From contig JBFWUM010000001.1 of the NCBI GenBank assembly GCA_050247255.1, positions 124,001 through 188,000 on the forward strand: a stretch of 64,000 nt of DNA, in the 5' to 3' direction. Position 1 is the first letter of the stretch, and the number at the start of each line of letters is the position of its first letter. Below the pieces are notes generated by a model, which searched no databases, was not told the DNA's origin, and worked only from the letters and a program-made list of their open reading frames with translations. This document shows positions 17,188 to 24,845 of this stretch, in pieces. Source of the DNA: JBFWUM01 sp050247255 (GTDB lineage Bacteria; Acidobacteriota; Vicinamibacteria; Vicinamibacterales; UBA2999). The position numbers were made by a program, and so were the translations under genes.

Positions 17188-17356
17188 GAACAGTTCACGC
17201 TTCCCTGTTCCCGCTTCTCAGTTCGTGTTCAAGTTCGCCTGTCGCACGGCTCAGTACCCGTGTACTGTGGGCGATCGCAGCATCGCGATCGTTGAACCAT
17301 AAAATCCGAACCTGAACACGAACTGAGAAGCGGGAACGAAGAAGGGTGAACGGTTC
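17188..17356. repeat. mirrored GTTC-word repeat upstream of yjbQ
   Basis: Left arm 17188-17237 and right arm 17307-17356 (50 nt each) are near-perfect reverse complements; the core GTTCCCGCTTCTCAGTTCG is exact. The arms consist of 6-7-nt words beginning GTTC or CTTC (GTTCACG, CTTCCCT, GTTCCCG, CTTCTCA, GTTCGT, GTTCAA). The 69-bp centre contains GTACCCGTGTAC and CGATCGCAGCATCGCGATCG, also self-complementary. The right arm runs into the yjbQ leader, so it may affect expression. Confidence 0.85.
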
Positions 17357-17360
17357 AGAC

Positions 17361-17774
17361 ATGGTTTTCACCGACTATCTTTGGTTCAACACCAGGCAGC
17401 GGCAGGAATTCGTTCGCATCACCGACCAGGTCGCATCCATTGTCGAGACGAGCGGTGTGCGCGAGGGCATGGTGCTGGTGTCGGCCATGCACATCACGGC
17501 GGCGGTCTACGTGAACGACTGGGAGGACGGGCTCATCCACGACTTCCAGGTCTGGCTCGAGAAGCTGGCGCCCGCAGGGCTGCCGTATCGGCATCACCAG
17601 ACCGGCGAAGACAACGCGGACGCGCACCTCAAGCGCACGCTGATGGGACACCAGGTGATCATCCCGATTACGGCCGGGAAGCTCGATCTCGGACCCTGGG
17701 AGCAGGTGTTCTACGCCGAGTTCGACGGCCGGCGGAAGAAGCGCGTCGTCGTCAAGGTGATGGGCGAGGCGTGA
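17361..17774 (+). CDS. YjbQ family protein (UPF0047)
   Basis: 137 residues covering the whole family: YLWFNTRQRQEFVRITDQV, GMVLVSAMHITAAVYVND, the conserved Glu/Asp/His region DGLIHDFQVWLEKLAP, YRHHQTGEDNADAHLKRTLMGHQ, and a C-terminal PWEQVFYAEFDGRRKKRVVVK. Members have been linked to a side activity forming thiamine phosphate, but the cellular role is unsettled. ATG 17361 is chosen over in-frame GTG 17346 because it gives the family start (MVFTDYLWF). First of seven genes to 22322 with stop/start overlaps throughout; its TGA overlaps the next GTG (GTGA at 17771-17774). Confidence 0.9.
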   Translation: MVFTDYLWFNTRQRQEFVRITDQVASIVETSGVREGMVLVSAMHITAAVYVNDWEDGLIHDFQVWLEKLAPAGLPYRHHQTGEDNADAHLKRTLMGHQVIIPITAGKLDLGPWEQVFYAEFDGRRKKRVVVKVMGEA

Positions 17775-18214
17775 CGAGCGTCGATCGCCGCCAGTACCCG
17801 GATCGTCCCATCGTCGGCGTTGGCGCCGTCGTCGTAGACGAAGCCGGCCGTGTGCTGCTGATTCGCCGCCGCTACGAGCCGCTCGCCGGGCAGTGGAGCC
17901 TGCCGGGCGGCATGCTGGAAGTGGGGGAGACGCTCGAAGTGGGTGTGGCGCGCGAGGTTGCGGAGGAAACCGGCCTTCAGGTCGCCGTCGGGCCTGTCAT
18001 CGAGGTCTTCGATCGCATCATGCGCGATGATGACCAGCGCGTGCGCTTTCACTTCGTCCTCATCGACTACCTGTGCCGCCCGACCGGCGGGAGGCTCGCC
18101 GCCGGGTCGGACGTGGACGCTGCAGTGTTCGCGGAGCCGTCAGCGCTGGCCCCATTCGGCCTCACCACGAAAGCCACCGCGGTGATAGCCCGCGCGCTGG
18201 AGATGCAGGCGTGA
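17771..18214 (+). CDS. NUDIX hydrolase
   Basis: 147 residues. Hydrolyses a nucleoside diphosphate linked to another moiety; substrate not predictable. Complete Nudix box at about residues 43-65: GGMLEVGETLEVGVAREVAE then ETGL, matching G-x5-E-x7-R-E-x2-E-E-x-G. The N-terminal strand PIVGVGAVVVDEAGRVLLIRR is typical of the ADP-ribose/NADH pyrophosphatase-like subgroup. GTG start overlaps the yjbQ stop, and its own stop overlaps the next GTG (GTGA at 18211-18214). Confidence 0.9.
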   Translation: MTSVDRRQYPDRPIVGVGAVVVDEAGRVLLIRRRYEPLAGQWSLPGGMLEVGETLEVGVAREVAEETGLQVAVGPVIEVFDRIMRDDDQRVRFHFVLIDYLCRPTGGRLAAGSDVDAAVFAEPSALAPFGLTTKATAVIARALEMQA

Positions 18215-18774
18215 GGCGCGAGGACGCCTGGCAGCTGCTCTGCGAGTGGACGCAGGGCGAGAGCCTGCGCAAGCACGCGCTGGCCGTCGAGGCTGCCGTC
18301 CGCGGCTACGCGCGCCGGTTCGGCGAAGACGAGGAGGCGTGGGGCCTTGTCGGCCTGCTGCACGACTTCGACTACGAGCGCTACCAGACTCCGCAGGACC
18401 ATCCGTTCCGCGGCTGCGAGGAGCTGAGCCGGCGCGGCTACCCGGAGTGGGTGACCCGCGCCATCCTCTCGCACGCCGACTACACGGGTGTGCCTCGTGA
18501 GTCCCGGCTGGAAAAGACGCTGTTTGCCTGCGACGAGATGGCCGGCTTTGTCACCGCCGCGGCCCTGGTGCGGCCGTCCAAGAGCGTGCTCGACCTCGAG
18601 CCGGCGTCGGTCATCAAGCGGATGAAGGACAAGGCGTTCGCCCGCGCTGTGTCGCGCGACGACCTGCGTCAGGGCGCCGAGGCGCTGGGGCTCCCGCTCA
18701 ACGACCACGTCGCCAACGTCATCGCCTCGTTGCGCGGACAGGCAGACACCTTGGGTCTCCGGGGAACGTTGTGA
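18211..18774 (+). CDS. HD-domain hydrolase
   Basis: 187 residues resembling the small predicted HD-superfamily hydrolases. Metal ligands visible: His in LRKHALAVEAAV, the His-Asp pair in LLHDFDYERY, His in QDHPFRGC and His-Asp in ILSHADYTG. A C-terminal helical part (SVIKRMKDKAFARAVSRDDL) completes the domain. No GYP signature and no partner domain, so it is unrelated in role to the HD-GYP proteins at 3459-8397. Probably a nucleotide phosphohydrolase (inference). GTG start coupled to the NUDIX gene, GTG of the next gene overlaps its stop (18771-18774). Confidence 0.85.
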   Translation: MRREDAWQLLCEWTQGESLRKHALAVEAAVRGYARRFGEDEEAWGLVGLLHDFDYERYQTPQDHPFRGCEELSRRGYPEWVTRAILSHADYTGVPRESRLEKTLFACDEMAGFVTAAALVRPSKSVLDLEPASVIKRMKDKAFARAVSRDDLRQGAEALGLPLNDHVANVIASLRGQADTLGLRGTL

Positions 18775-19709
18775 GCGCCGATCCCGTATCGGAAAGCGTG
18801 ACCGTTCAGCTGGATCGGGTGCGCGTGCGTTACGGCCGCCAGGAGGCGCTGCGCGACGTGACCGTGTCGTTCCCAACCGGCGCTGTCGGCCTGCTCGGCC
18901 CGAACGGGGCGGGCAAGAGCACCATGATCCGGTCGCTGCTCGGCTTCATCGCCCCGGACCACGGCGACATGCGCGTGCTGGGGATGGACGTTCGCACCAG
19001 GCCGCTCGAGATCCGGCGGCGGATCGGCTACATGCCGGAATCCGACGCCCACATCCCCGGCATGAACGCGGTGTCGTTCGTCGCCTACTGCGGCGAGCTG
19101 TCGGGCCTGCCGCGCGCCGACGCCATGCAGCGCGCCCACGAGGTGCTCTATTACGTCGGCCTCGGCGAGGCGCGCTACCGCAACCTCGAGACCTACTCCA
19201 CCGGCATGAAGCAGCGCATCAAGCTCGCCCAGGCGCTGGTGCACGACCCGGACCTGCTGTTTCTCGATGAGCCGACCAACGGGATGGATCCCAAGGGGCG
19301 CGACGAGATGCTCGAGCTGATCCGCGATGTCGCCCACAACAAGGGGCTGAGCCTGATCCTCGCCTCGCACCTGCTGCCCGATGTCGAGTTCACCTGCGAC
19401 CACGTGATCGTGATGGACAAGGGGGCGATCGCGACCCAGGGACCGATTGCCGGCCTCAAGGGGCAGGGGGGGCGCGTTTACGAGCTGCGGATCAAGGGTG
19501 ATACGCCCGCCTTCATCCAGCACCTCGCCGACGCCGGGCTCGAGTGCCGCGAGACCGAGGAAGACGTGATGCGCGTCTTTGCGCCGGCGGGGAAGGACGC
19601 GCAGGTCCTGTTTCAGCTGGCCGCGCAGCACGGCGTGCAGGTGCGCCACCTGCGGCCGAGCGTCCCGACGCTCGAGGACGTCTTCGCGCGCGCGGTGGGC
19701 GACGCCTGA
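18771..19709 (+). CDS. ABC transporter ATP-binding protein, ABC-2 type (pair 1)
   Basis: 312 residues. Walker A GPNGAGKST, Q-loop region GYMPESDAHIPGM, signature YSTGMKQRIKLAQ (S-T-G-M-K rather than LSGGQ, common in this NatA/CcmA-like group), Walker B LLFLDEPTNGMD with catalytic Glu, and switch His in LASHLLPDVE. A C-terminal extension of about 80 residues follows. Energises the membrane protein encoded next. GTG start overlaps the HD gene; ends one base into the permease ATG (TGATG). Confidence 0.93.
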   Translation: MSADPVSESVTVQLDRVRVRYGRQEALRDVTVSFPTGAVGLLGPNGAGKSTMIRSLLGFIAPDHGDMRVLGMDVRTRPLEIRRRIGYMPESDAHIPGMNAVSFVAYCGELSGLPRADAMQRAHEVLYYVGLGEARYRNLETYSTGMKQRIKLAQALVHDPDLLFLDEPTNGMDPKGRDEMLELIRDVAHNKGLSLILASHLLPDVEFTCDHVIVMDKGAIATQGPIAGLKGQGGRVYELRIKGDTPAFIQHLADAGLECRETEEDVMRVFAPAGKDAQVLFQLAAQHGVQVRHLRPSVPTLEDVFARAVGDA

Positions 19710-20548
19710 TGCCGATCCACGACCAGGGATATCGGCGCTATGGCGGACCGCGGCTTCCCGGCGGCCGCAGCTGGTGGGTCATCGCCCGCGCCGGCATCCT
19801 CGAGCGCCTGAAGGAGCGGAAGTTCCTCGGCCTGCTCATCTTCGCGTGGTTCCCCTTCGTCGTCCGCGCCGTGCAGGTCTATGCCGCGGCCAACTTCGCG
19901 CAGGCGTCCTTCATTGCGCCGACCGCCGCGACGTTCCGCGAGTTCCTCGATCAGCAGGGCATCTTCGTCTTCTTCATCACCATCTTCGTCGGCGCGGGGC
20001 TGATTGCCAACGACCAGCGCGCCAACGCCCTGCAGATCTACCTGTCGAAGCCGCTGACGCGGGCCGAATACATCGTCGGCAAGTTCGTCACGCTCGTGGT
20101 GTTCCTGATCGCCGTGACCTGGGTCCCGGCGCTGCTGCTGCTCCTGCTGCAGATGCTGTTTGCCGGCAACGCCGCGTTCATTCGCGCCAACCTGTTCCTG
20201 ATCCCGGCGATCACGCTGTTTGCGGCGCTGCAGGTGCTGGTGTCGTCGTGCGTGATGCTGGCGCTGTCGTCGCTGTCGAAGAACCGCCGCTTCGTGGCGA
20301 TCATGTATGCGGGGGCCGTTTTCTTCACCGCAGCCTTTGCGCGCACGCTGAACGCCATGACCGCCAGCAGCGCCTGGGGCTGGCTGTCGCCGCAGGACGC
20401 GCTCGGCGTCCTCGCCGACCGCATCTTCCGCATGCCCGGCACGGCGGACATCCCGCTGCCGGCGGCGCTGGCTGCGGTCGTCGTGGTGGTGGCGGCGTCG
20501 ATCTGGGTGGTGACGCGCCGGGTGCGCGGCGTCGAGGTGGTCGCCTGA
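19709..20548 (+). CDS. ABC-2 type permease (pair 1)
   Basis: 279 residues with a short cytoplasmic N-terminus (MPIHDQGYRRYGGPRLPGGR) and about six membrane spans (examples: FLGLLIFAWFPFVVRAVQVY, FVFFITIFVGAGLIAND, FVTLVVFLIAVTWVPALLLL, VVVVVAASIWVVTRRV). QIYLSKPLTRAEYIVGKF is the helical segment typical of ABC-2 permeases. Partner of the preceding ATPase. Export substrate unknown. Overlaps both neighbours by 1 nt (TGATG at each side). Confidence 0.9.
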   Translation: MPIHDQGYRRYGGPRLPGGRSWWVIARAGILERLKERKFLGLLIFAWFPFVVRAVQVYAAANFAQASFIAPTAATFREFLDQQGIFVFFITIFVGAGLIANDQRANALQIYLSKPLTRAEYIVGKFVTLVVFLIAVTWVPALLLLLLQMLFAGNAAFIRANLFLIPAITLFAALQVLVSSCVMLALSSLSKNRRFVAIMYAGAVFFTAAFARTLNAMTASSAWGWLSPQDALGVLADRIFRMPGTADIPLPAALAAVVVVVAASIWVVTRRVRGVEVVA

Positions 20549-21468
20549 TGGACGTCATCGCCGCCGAGCATCTCTCGAAGTGGTACGGCCAGGTGTCCGG
20601 GCTGAACGACGTCACGGTCCGCGTGCCGCCCGGCATTACCGGGCTGCTCGGACCGAACGGCGCCGGCAAGTCGACGTTCATGAAGCTGATCACCGGGCAG
20701 CTCCGCGCCAGCAAGGGCTCGGTGCGGGTGCTCGGCGAGCCGATCTGGGGCAATCCCGCGCTCTACGCGCGCATCGGCTTCTGTCCCGAACAGGACGCCT
20801 TTTACGACCGCATGACCGGCGGCGAGTGGGTCACCGCGCTCGCCCGCCTCGGCGGCCTGTCGGAGCCCGACGCCGCGGCGGCGGCGGCGCGCGCGATCGA
20901 GGCGGTCGACCTGACCGACGCGGCCGGGAAGAGGATCGGCGCCTACAGCAAGGGCATGCGGCAGCGCATCAAGCTGGCGCAGTCGATCGCCCACGATCCG
21001 GAGCTGCTGATCCTCGACGAGCCGCTGAGCGGGATGGATCCGCTGATGCGGCGGCGCACGATCCGGCTGATCAAGGAGTGGGCCCGCGCCGGCCGCAGCG
21101 TCCTCGTCTCGAGCCACATCCTCCACGAGATCGAGGCGATGACCTCGAACATCCTGCTGATCAACAACGGCCGGATCGTCGCCGAGGGCAACGTGCACCA
21201 GATTCGCGACCTCATCGACGAGCACCCGCACACCGTCTTCATCCGCGCCGACGATCCGCGCGGCCTGGCGCGCCACCTGCTGCAGGACGACGATGTGCTG
21301 AGCCTGCGCCTGGAGCCCGGCGCCGTGGTGGTGGAGACGTCACGGCCGGATGCCTTCTACGCGCGGCTGACCAGCCTGGCGGCGTCGCGCGCCGCCGGCG
21401 TCATCGGGGAAGTGACGTCGCCCGACGACAACCTGCAGGCGGTCTTCAAGTACCTGGTGAAACAGTGA
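20548..21468 (+). CDS. ABC transporter ATP-binding protein, ABC-2 type (pair 2)
   Basis: 306 residues. Walker A GPNGAGKST, GFCPEQDAFYDRMTGGEW around the Q-loop, signature YSKGMRQRIKLAQS, Walker B LLILDEPLSGMD and switch region VSSHILHEIE. The C-terminal 80 residues (from about 225) form an accessory domain. Clearly paralogous to the first ATPase of the operon, so the ATPase/permease pair was probably duplicated. The stop overlaps the next ATG (TGATG). Confidence 0.93.
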   Translation: MDVIAAEHLSKWYGQVSGLNDVTVRVPPGITGLLGPNGAGKSTFMKLITGQLRASKGSVRVLGEPIWGNPALYARIGFCPEQDAFYDRMTGGEWVTALARLGGLSEPDAAAAAARAIEAVDLTDAAGKRIGAYSKGMRQRIKLAQSIAHDPELLILDEPLSGMDPLMRRRTIRLIKEWARAGRSVLVSSHILHEIEAMTSNILLINNGRIVAEGNVHQIRDLIDEHPHTVFIRADDPRGLARHLLQDDDVLSLRLEPGAVVVETSRPDAFYARLTSLAASRAAGVIGEVTSPDDNLQAVFKYLVKQ

Positions 21469-22322
21469 TGGCGGAACCAGGCACCCGGAACCCGGCACCA
21501 GGAACGAAGCCCCAGTCGTTTCTCGGGGCTTCAATGCGCGTCTTCGACCTGTCGCTCGGCCAGATGCTCTGGTCGCGGCGCACCATCTTCATGCTGCTGG
21601 TGGTCGCGGCGCCGGTGGTGATGGCGCTGGTCGCGCGGATCGTGCAGGGAGCCGGCATCGCGCCGCTTCGCGTCAACGGTGTCCGTGTCGGCGGCGCCGG
21701 CATGTTCGGCATGATGATCTGGCTGCTCTACCTCCGGTTCATCGTGCCGGTCCTCGGCGTCTTCTACGGCACCGCCCTCATTGCCGACGAGGTCGAGGAC
21801 AAGACCATCACCTACCTGTTCACGCGGCCGATTTCGCGCGGCGCCGTGCTCGTCGGCAAGTACCTGGCGTATCTCGTCTGCACCCTGTTCGTCGTCCTGC
21901 CGTCGGTGATGATTGCCTACTTCCTGCTGGTGCCCTTCGGGGAAGTCGCCGGCAGCTTCGGGTCGCTGCTCATCGATCTCGGCATGCTCGGCCTGGGCCT
22001 CGCCTGCTACGGGGCGCTGTTCGCCTGCGTTGGCGCGTTCTTCCGGCGCCCGCTCGTCATCGGCCTGGTGTTCGTCTTCGGCTGGGAGCAGGTCGCGCTG
22101 CTGATGCCGGGCTACATGCGGCAGTTCACGCTGGCGCACTACCTCCAGGCGCTGGTCCCGCACGCCATGCCGGCCAACGAGACGCTGTCGCTCTTCCAGG
22201 CGGTCTTTCGCGAGGTCCCCTCGACCCCGGTCAGCCTGTTCTGGCTCGCCGTGGCCCTGGTGGCCGCCCTGGCCCTGGCCGTCCGGGCCGTCGAACGCCG
22301 GGAATACGTGCTGGAACAGTAG
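21468..22322 (+). CDS. ABC-2 type permease (pair 2)
   Basis: 284 residues, about six membrane spans (TIFMLLVVAAPVVMALVARI, MFGMMIWLLYLRFIVPVLG, YLAYLVCTLFVVLPSVMIAY, LLIDLGMLGLGLACYGALFA, VSLFWLAVALVAALALAV). DKTITYLFTRPISRGAVLVGK is the ABC-2 signature segment. The first 22 residues (MAEPGTRNPAPGTKPQSFLG) are encoded by a 7-nt word repeat plus a hairpin, so they are probably translated non-genic DNA. ATG 21534 (MRVFDLSLGQM) is an alternative start that would exclude it but lacks a ribosome-binding site, whereas ATG 21468 is coupled to the ATPase stop. Confidence 0.88.
   Translation: MAEPGTRNPAPGTKPQSFLGASMRVFDLSLGQMLWSRRTIFMLLVVAAPVVMALVARIVQGAGIAPLRVNGVRVGGAGMFGMMIWLLYLRFIVPVLGVFYGTALIADEVEDKTITYLFTRPISRGAVLVGKYLAYLVCTLFVVLPSVMIAYFLLVPFGEVAGSFGSLLIDLGMLGLGLACYGALFACVGAFFRRPLVIGLVFVFGWEQVALLMPGYMRQFTLAHYLQALVPHAMPANETLSLFQAVFREVPSTPVSLFWLAVALVAALALAVRAVERREYVLEQ
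21475..21532. repeat. 7-nt word repeat plus hairpin at the permease 5' end
   Basis: Words AACCAGG, CACCCGG, AACCCGG, CACCAGG (21475-21502), followed by a perfect 8-bp stem GAAGCCCC (21506-21513) / GGGGCTTC (21525-21532), 2 nt before ATG 21534. Same style as the other word repeats in the window, but here inside an open frame. Confidence 0.7.
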
Positions 22323-22336
22323 GGGAACCCCGTTCG

Positions 22337-22342
22337 TATAAT
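22337..22342 (+). promoter_or_regulatory. putative -10 element of the gene at 22358
   Basis: TATAAT, 15 nt before ATG 22358. AGGAG at 22347-22351 would fall at or near the transcription start, so the leader would be very short and the AGGAG may not act as a normal ribosome-binding site. Confidence 0.45.
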
Positions 22343-22357
22343 CACCAGGAGCCGGAA

Positions 22358-23338
22358 ATGACCAAGAAAACCCGACTGTTTCTGCTGATTGCGGCAGGTG
22401 TCCTGGTGGCGGGCCTGGGAACCGGCCTGGTGGCGTCCTACATGGGGGTCCAGACCCTGTCGTTGATCGGCGCCGACGGCCCCGCCGAGCTGGCCTACAT
22501 GCCGGCCGACGCCCGGCTCCTGGGCTATGCCGACGTCCAGGCGGTCATGAACTCTGAGTTCCGGCAGCGGATCCGCGACCTGAACCCGCGCGACCAGCAG
22601 GGTGACGACCTTCGCGACCGCACGGGCATCAACATCGAAACCGACGTCGACCACGTTGTCGTCGCGTTCCTCGGCGCCTCCAGCGAGAACCAGCGTCCCC
22701 TGGCGGCGGCGCGCGGCCGTTTCGACGAGGTGCGCATCGAATCGTTCGTCCGCGAGCGCGGGGCGCAGGCCGAGGACTACAAGGGCGAGCGGCTCTTCGT
22801 CATGACCGAGGACGATGGCGACTCGCTGGCGCTCTCCTTCGTGGAACCGGGCCTCGCCCTGTTCGGCGAGGCGGCGGCGGTGCGGCTCGGCATCGACACC
22901 AAGGCCGGCAGCACGAACATGACCGACAACGGTGAGCTGATGGCGCTGGTACGCGACGTCGAGGACGGCACCGCGTGGGCGGTGGGGCGGTTTGACGCGA
23001 TTGCCGCCGACCGCATCCCGCAGGGCGTCGCCGACCAGCTCCCGGCTATCAACCTGTTCGCGGCGAGCGGCCACATCAACGGCGGCATCCAGGCCACCCT
23101 GCGGGCCGAGACCCGCGACGACATGGCGGCGCAGAACCTGCGGGACGTCGTCCGCGGTTTCATCGCCCTGGCGCGGCTCCAGGTCGGCACCAACGAACAG
23201 CTCGTCACCCTGCTCAACTCGGTGCAGCTGGCCGGCGACGGGCGCACCGTGGCGCTGTCGGTGACCATTCCGGCCGACGCGCTCAACCTGATTGCGCCCC
23301 GCCGCGAACGTGAGCAGGCGCGCGCGACCGTCCAGTAA
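22358..23338 (+). CDS. membrane-anchored periplasmic protein of unknown function
   Basis: 326 residues. One N-terminal anchor (TRLFLLIAAGVLVAGLGTGLVASYM), then a soluble domain expected in the periplasm. Repeated mentions of paired Ala/Asp strands (ELAYMPADARLLGYADVQAVMNSE; SGHINGGIQATLRAETRDD) suggest a mixed alpha/beta fold. I do not recognise a family with certainty; there is a loose resemblance to proteins that sum residual or score-like domains (DUF3352-like), not enough for a name. It is preceded by a TATAAT element and AGGAG, and stands alone after the ABC operon. Confidence 0.7.
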   Translation: MTKKTRLFLLIAAGVLVAGLGTGLVASYMGVQTLSLIGADGPAELAYMPADARLLGYADVQAVMNSEFRQRIRDLNPRDQQGDDLRDRTGINIETDVDHVVVAFLGASSENQRPLAAARGRFDEVRIESFVRERGAQAEDYKGERLFVMTEDDGDSLALSFVEPGLALFGEAAAVRLGIDTKAGSTNMTDNGELMALVRDVEDGTAWAVGRFDAIAADRIPQGVADQLPAINLFAASGHINGGIQATLRAETRDDMAAQNLRDVVRGFIALARLQVGTNEQLVTLLNSVQLAGDGRTVALSVTIPADALNLIAPRREREQARATVQ

Positions 23339-23375
23339 ACACGCCACCGGCTGACGGCGTATCCGCTCGTATACC

Positions 23376-23777
23376 GTGGCCGAACGGGTCTTCTTCTATG
23401 GCACGCTCATGACGGGTTTCGACCGCCCGGGGCGGCGCCAGCTCGATCCCCATCTCGAATTTGCCGGGCGCGGCAGCATTGCCGGCGCGCTCTACGATCT
23501 CGGCATCTATCCGGCTGCCATTCCGACGGCAGACGGGCGGGTCTGGGGCGAAGTGTACGAGGTCGCGAATGACGCGTCCGTGCTGCGGGCGCTCGACGAA
23601 ATCGAGGGCTACCGCGAGGCGGAGCCCGAGAGCAGCCTCTACACCCGTGTCCGCGTCACGGTGACGCTCGACAGCGGCGAGGCCGTGGAGGCCTGGACCT
23701 ACTTCTACAACGCGCCGCTCGGGCGCGCCCCGCGCATCGAATCCGGCGACTACCGCCAGCACCTGAAAGGGCAGTAG
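23376..23777 (+). CDS. gamma-glutamylcyclotransferase-like protein
   Basis: 133 residues, AIG2/GGCT fold. FFYGTLMTGFDRPG (the YGTL/YGSL loop that binds the substrate carboxylate) near residues 6-19, GALYDLGIYPAAIP, VWGEVYEV, and LDEIEGYREAEPE with the Glu expected at the active site; C-terminal TYFYNAPLG. Likely forms 5-oxoproline from gamma-glutamyl compounds, or opens related amine adducts. GTG 23376 gives the family start (MAERVFFYGTL); a TATACC directly abuts it, too close to be its -10. Confidence 0.85.
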   Translation: MAERVFFYGTLMTGFDRPGRRQLDPHLEFAGRGSIAGALYDLGIYPAAIPTADGRVWGEVYEVANDASVLRALDEIEGYREAEPESSLYTRVRVTVTLDSGEAVEAWTYFYNAPLGRAPRIESGDYRQHLKGQ

Positions 23778-23797
23778 CGGCCGGCCAGCCGCCGGCG

Positions 23798-24136
23798 TCA
23801 GACGCCGCTGCGGTCCGCTTTCACCCCGGCGAGAAACGCATCGATCACCGCGCGCACGCGGTCCGACGGCTCGATGAACTCGATGCCGCTGCGGTAGGTG
23901 ACGATGTCCTGGTCGACGTCGCTGATGCGCGAGTGGACCACGCGCCCCTTGACGATGATCGACGTGTCGCCGAGCGTGAGGCGCAGGTCGTGGAGGGAGT
24001 TGAGGTGGAGCGGCGTGCGCGTTTCGACGGTCGCCCCGCCCGGGCTGATCTCGCGCAGCACCATCGGCTGGAAGACCATGATCTCGCCGGGAAGGTCGCC
24101 CAGGATCGGCACGCGCTCGCCGCCGCGCTTGTCCAT
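23798..24136 (-). CDS. PilZ-domain protein
   Basis: 112 residues, a single PilZ domain. The RxxxR motif is approximated by Arg4 and Arg8 in MDKRGGER, and D/N-x-S-x-x-G by EISPGGATVET, where Glu replaces the usual Asp or Asn. Later strands (LRLTLGDTSIIVKGRVVHS, YRSGIEFIEPSDRVRAVID) fit the fold. It may bind cyclic di-GMP, possibly weakly, which would link it to the HD-GYP enzymes at 3459-8397. Downstream of the degenerate receiver on the same strand; a TATATT element lies 8 nt before its ATG. Confidence 0.85.
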   Translation of the reverse strand: MDKRGGERVPILGDLPGEIMVFQPMVLREISPGGATVETRTPLHLNSLHDLRLTLGDTSIIVKGRVVHSRISDVDQDIVTYRSGIEFIEPSDRVRAVIDAFLAGVKADRSGV

Positions 24137-24144
24137 GTGCGCGG

Positions 24145-24150
24145 AATATA
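24145..24150 (-). promoter_or_regulatory. putative -10 element of the PilZ gene
   Basis: TATATT on the minus strand, 8 nt before ATG 24136, no Shine-Dalgarno sequence. A conserved TTCA hairpin lies directly upstream (24162-24179). Confidence 0.45.
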
Positions 24151-24155
24151 GCGTA

Positions 24156-24181
24156 CGTAGTGTCCGGCTTCAGCCGGACCC
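24156..24181 (+). repeat. TTCA hairpin element, copy 1
   Basis: Contains GTCCGGCTTCAGCCGGAC (24162-24179): a perfect 7-bp stem with loop TTCA. The flanks CGTAGT and CC are also identical to the copy at 63434-63459 (26 matching bases). Lies between the degenerate receiver gene and the PilZ promoter. Confidence 0.9.
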
Positions 24182-24182
24182 C

Positions 24183-24545
24183 CTAGTTCATTCGCAGCGC
24201 CGGGCGCGTCGCCGGCAGCAGCTCCTCGTCCTCGTCGGCCAGCTGCGAGATGGCGGCGTCGAAGTCCTGTCCCTCGTACTCGGTGGTGTAGGTCAGCACG
24301 GGGATGTCGCGGGTCTCGGCATCGAGCTTCAGCATGGTCAGCAGCTGGAAGCCGTCGAGCGACTCGATGCGCGTGCAGAGGATCACCAGGTTCGGCAGCG
24401 TCTTCTTGATCTGCGCGTACGCGTGATCGCTCGACTCGACGAACACCATGTCATAACGGCCGGCGTCGAGCACCGTCTCGAGGATGCCGAGCACCTCGGT
24501 CGTGCCGTTGACGACGACGACCTTCTGCACTGGCGCGGCGGTCAT
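24183..24545 (-). CDS. degenerate receiver (pseudo-receiver) domain protein
   Basis: 120 residues with the response-regulator receiver fold and nothing else. The acidic pair is replaced by Asn13-Gly14 (VVVVNGTTEV) and the phosphoacceptor Asp by Cys57 (NLVILCTRIESLDG); Thr85 (PVLTYTTE) is kept and no equivalent of the conserved Lys is evident. It therefore cannot be phosphorylated in the normal way and is more likely a protein-protein module. Start ATG 24545 has GGGAGAG about 10 nt upstream; ATG 24563 is possible. Same strand as, and 47 bp upstream of, the PilZ gene, which suggests a joint role. Confidence 0.8.
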   Translation of the reverse strand: MTAAPVQKVVVVNGTTEVLGILETVLDAGRYDMVFVESSDHAYAQIKKTLPNLVILCTRIESLDGFQLLTMLKLDAETRDIPVLTYTTEYEGQDFDAAISQLADEDEELLPATRPALRMN

Positions 24546-24594
24546 GCGGTTCGTCTCTCCCATGTGCGATACCCGCCCTTCTGCCCCCGGCACA

Positions 24595-24643
24595 ATTCAG
24601 GAAACATGCCACGCCTGCCGCGGCCATTCATTCCTGAATATTA
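24595..24643 (-). promoter_or_regulatory. promoter region of the receiver gene with an inverted repeat
   Basis: TAATAT on the minus strand (24638-24643) could be a -10. ATTCAGGAA (24595-24603) and TTCCTGAAT (24631-24639) form a perfect 9-bp inverted repeat with a 27-nt centre that overlaps it, so it may be a regulator site or a leader hairpin. The rest of 24644-24845, up to the aldehyde dehydrogenase, shows nothing else I can support. Confidence 0.35.
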
Positions 24644-24845
24644 GACGCGCGTTGTGGACGAGGCGGATCCGTCCTCACCGCCGCTCAGGCCGGCCGCCGC
24701 CAGCCCAGTCTTCTAACCCGTTTGTTTGTAGGCCTTTCACGCCGGGCTGGTCCGGCTGACCGGCTGCGTTGGTGGGAGCGGCATTACCACCCGCCCGGTG
24801 TGCGCGGTTGCACCCCGTGTGCACGTGCGGCACTCTGTGCAGGTT

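Noticed and set aside
17188..17356. Insertion sequence ends
   Set aside because: Inverted arms enclose only 69 bp with no transposase and no target duplication that I can see; better described with the other word repeats.
22323..22335. Terminator after the second ABC permease
   Set aside because: GGGGAACCCC is only a 4-bp stem with a 2-nt loop and no T-tract.
23370..23375. TATACC as -10 of the gamma-glutamylcyclotransferase-like gene
   Set aside because: It touches the GTG start; transcription would begin inside the gene.
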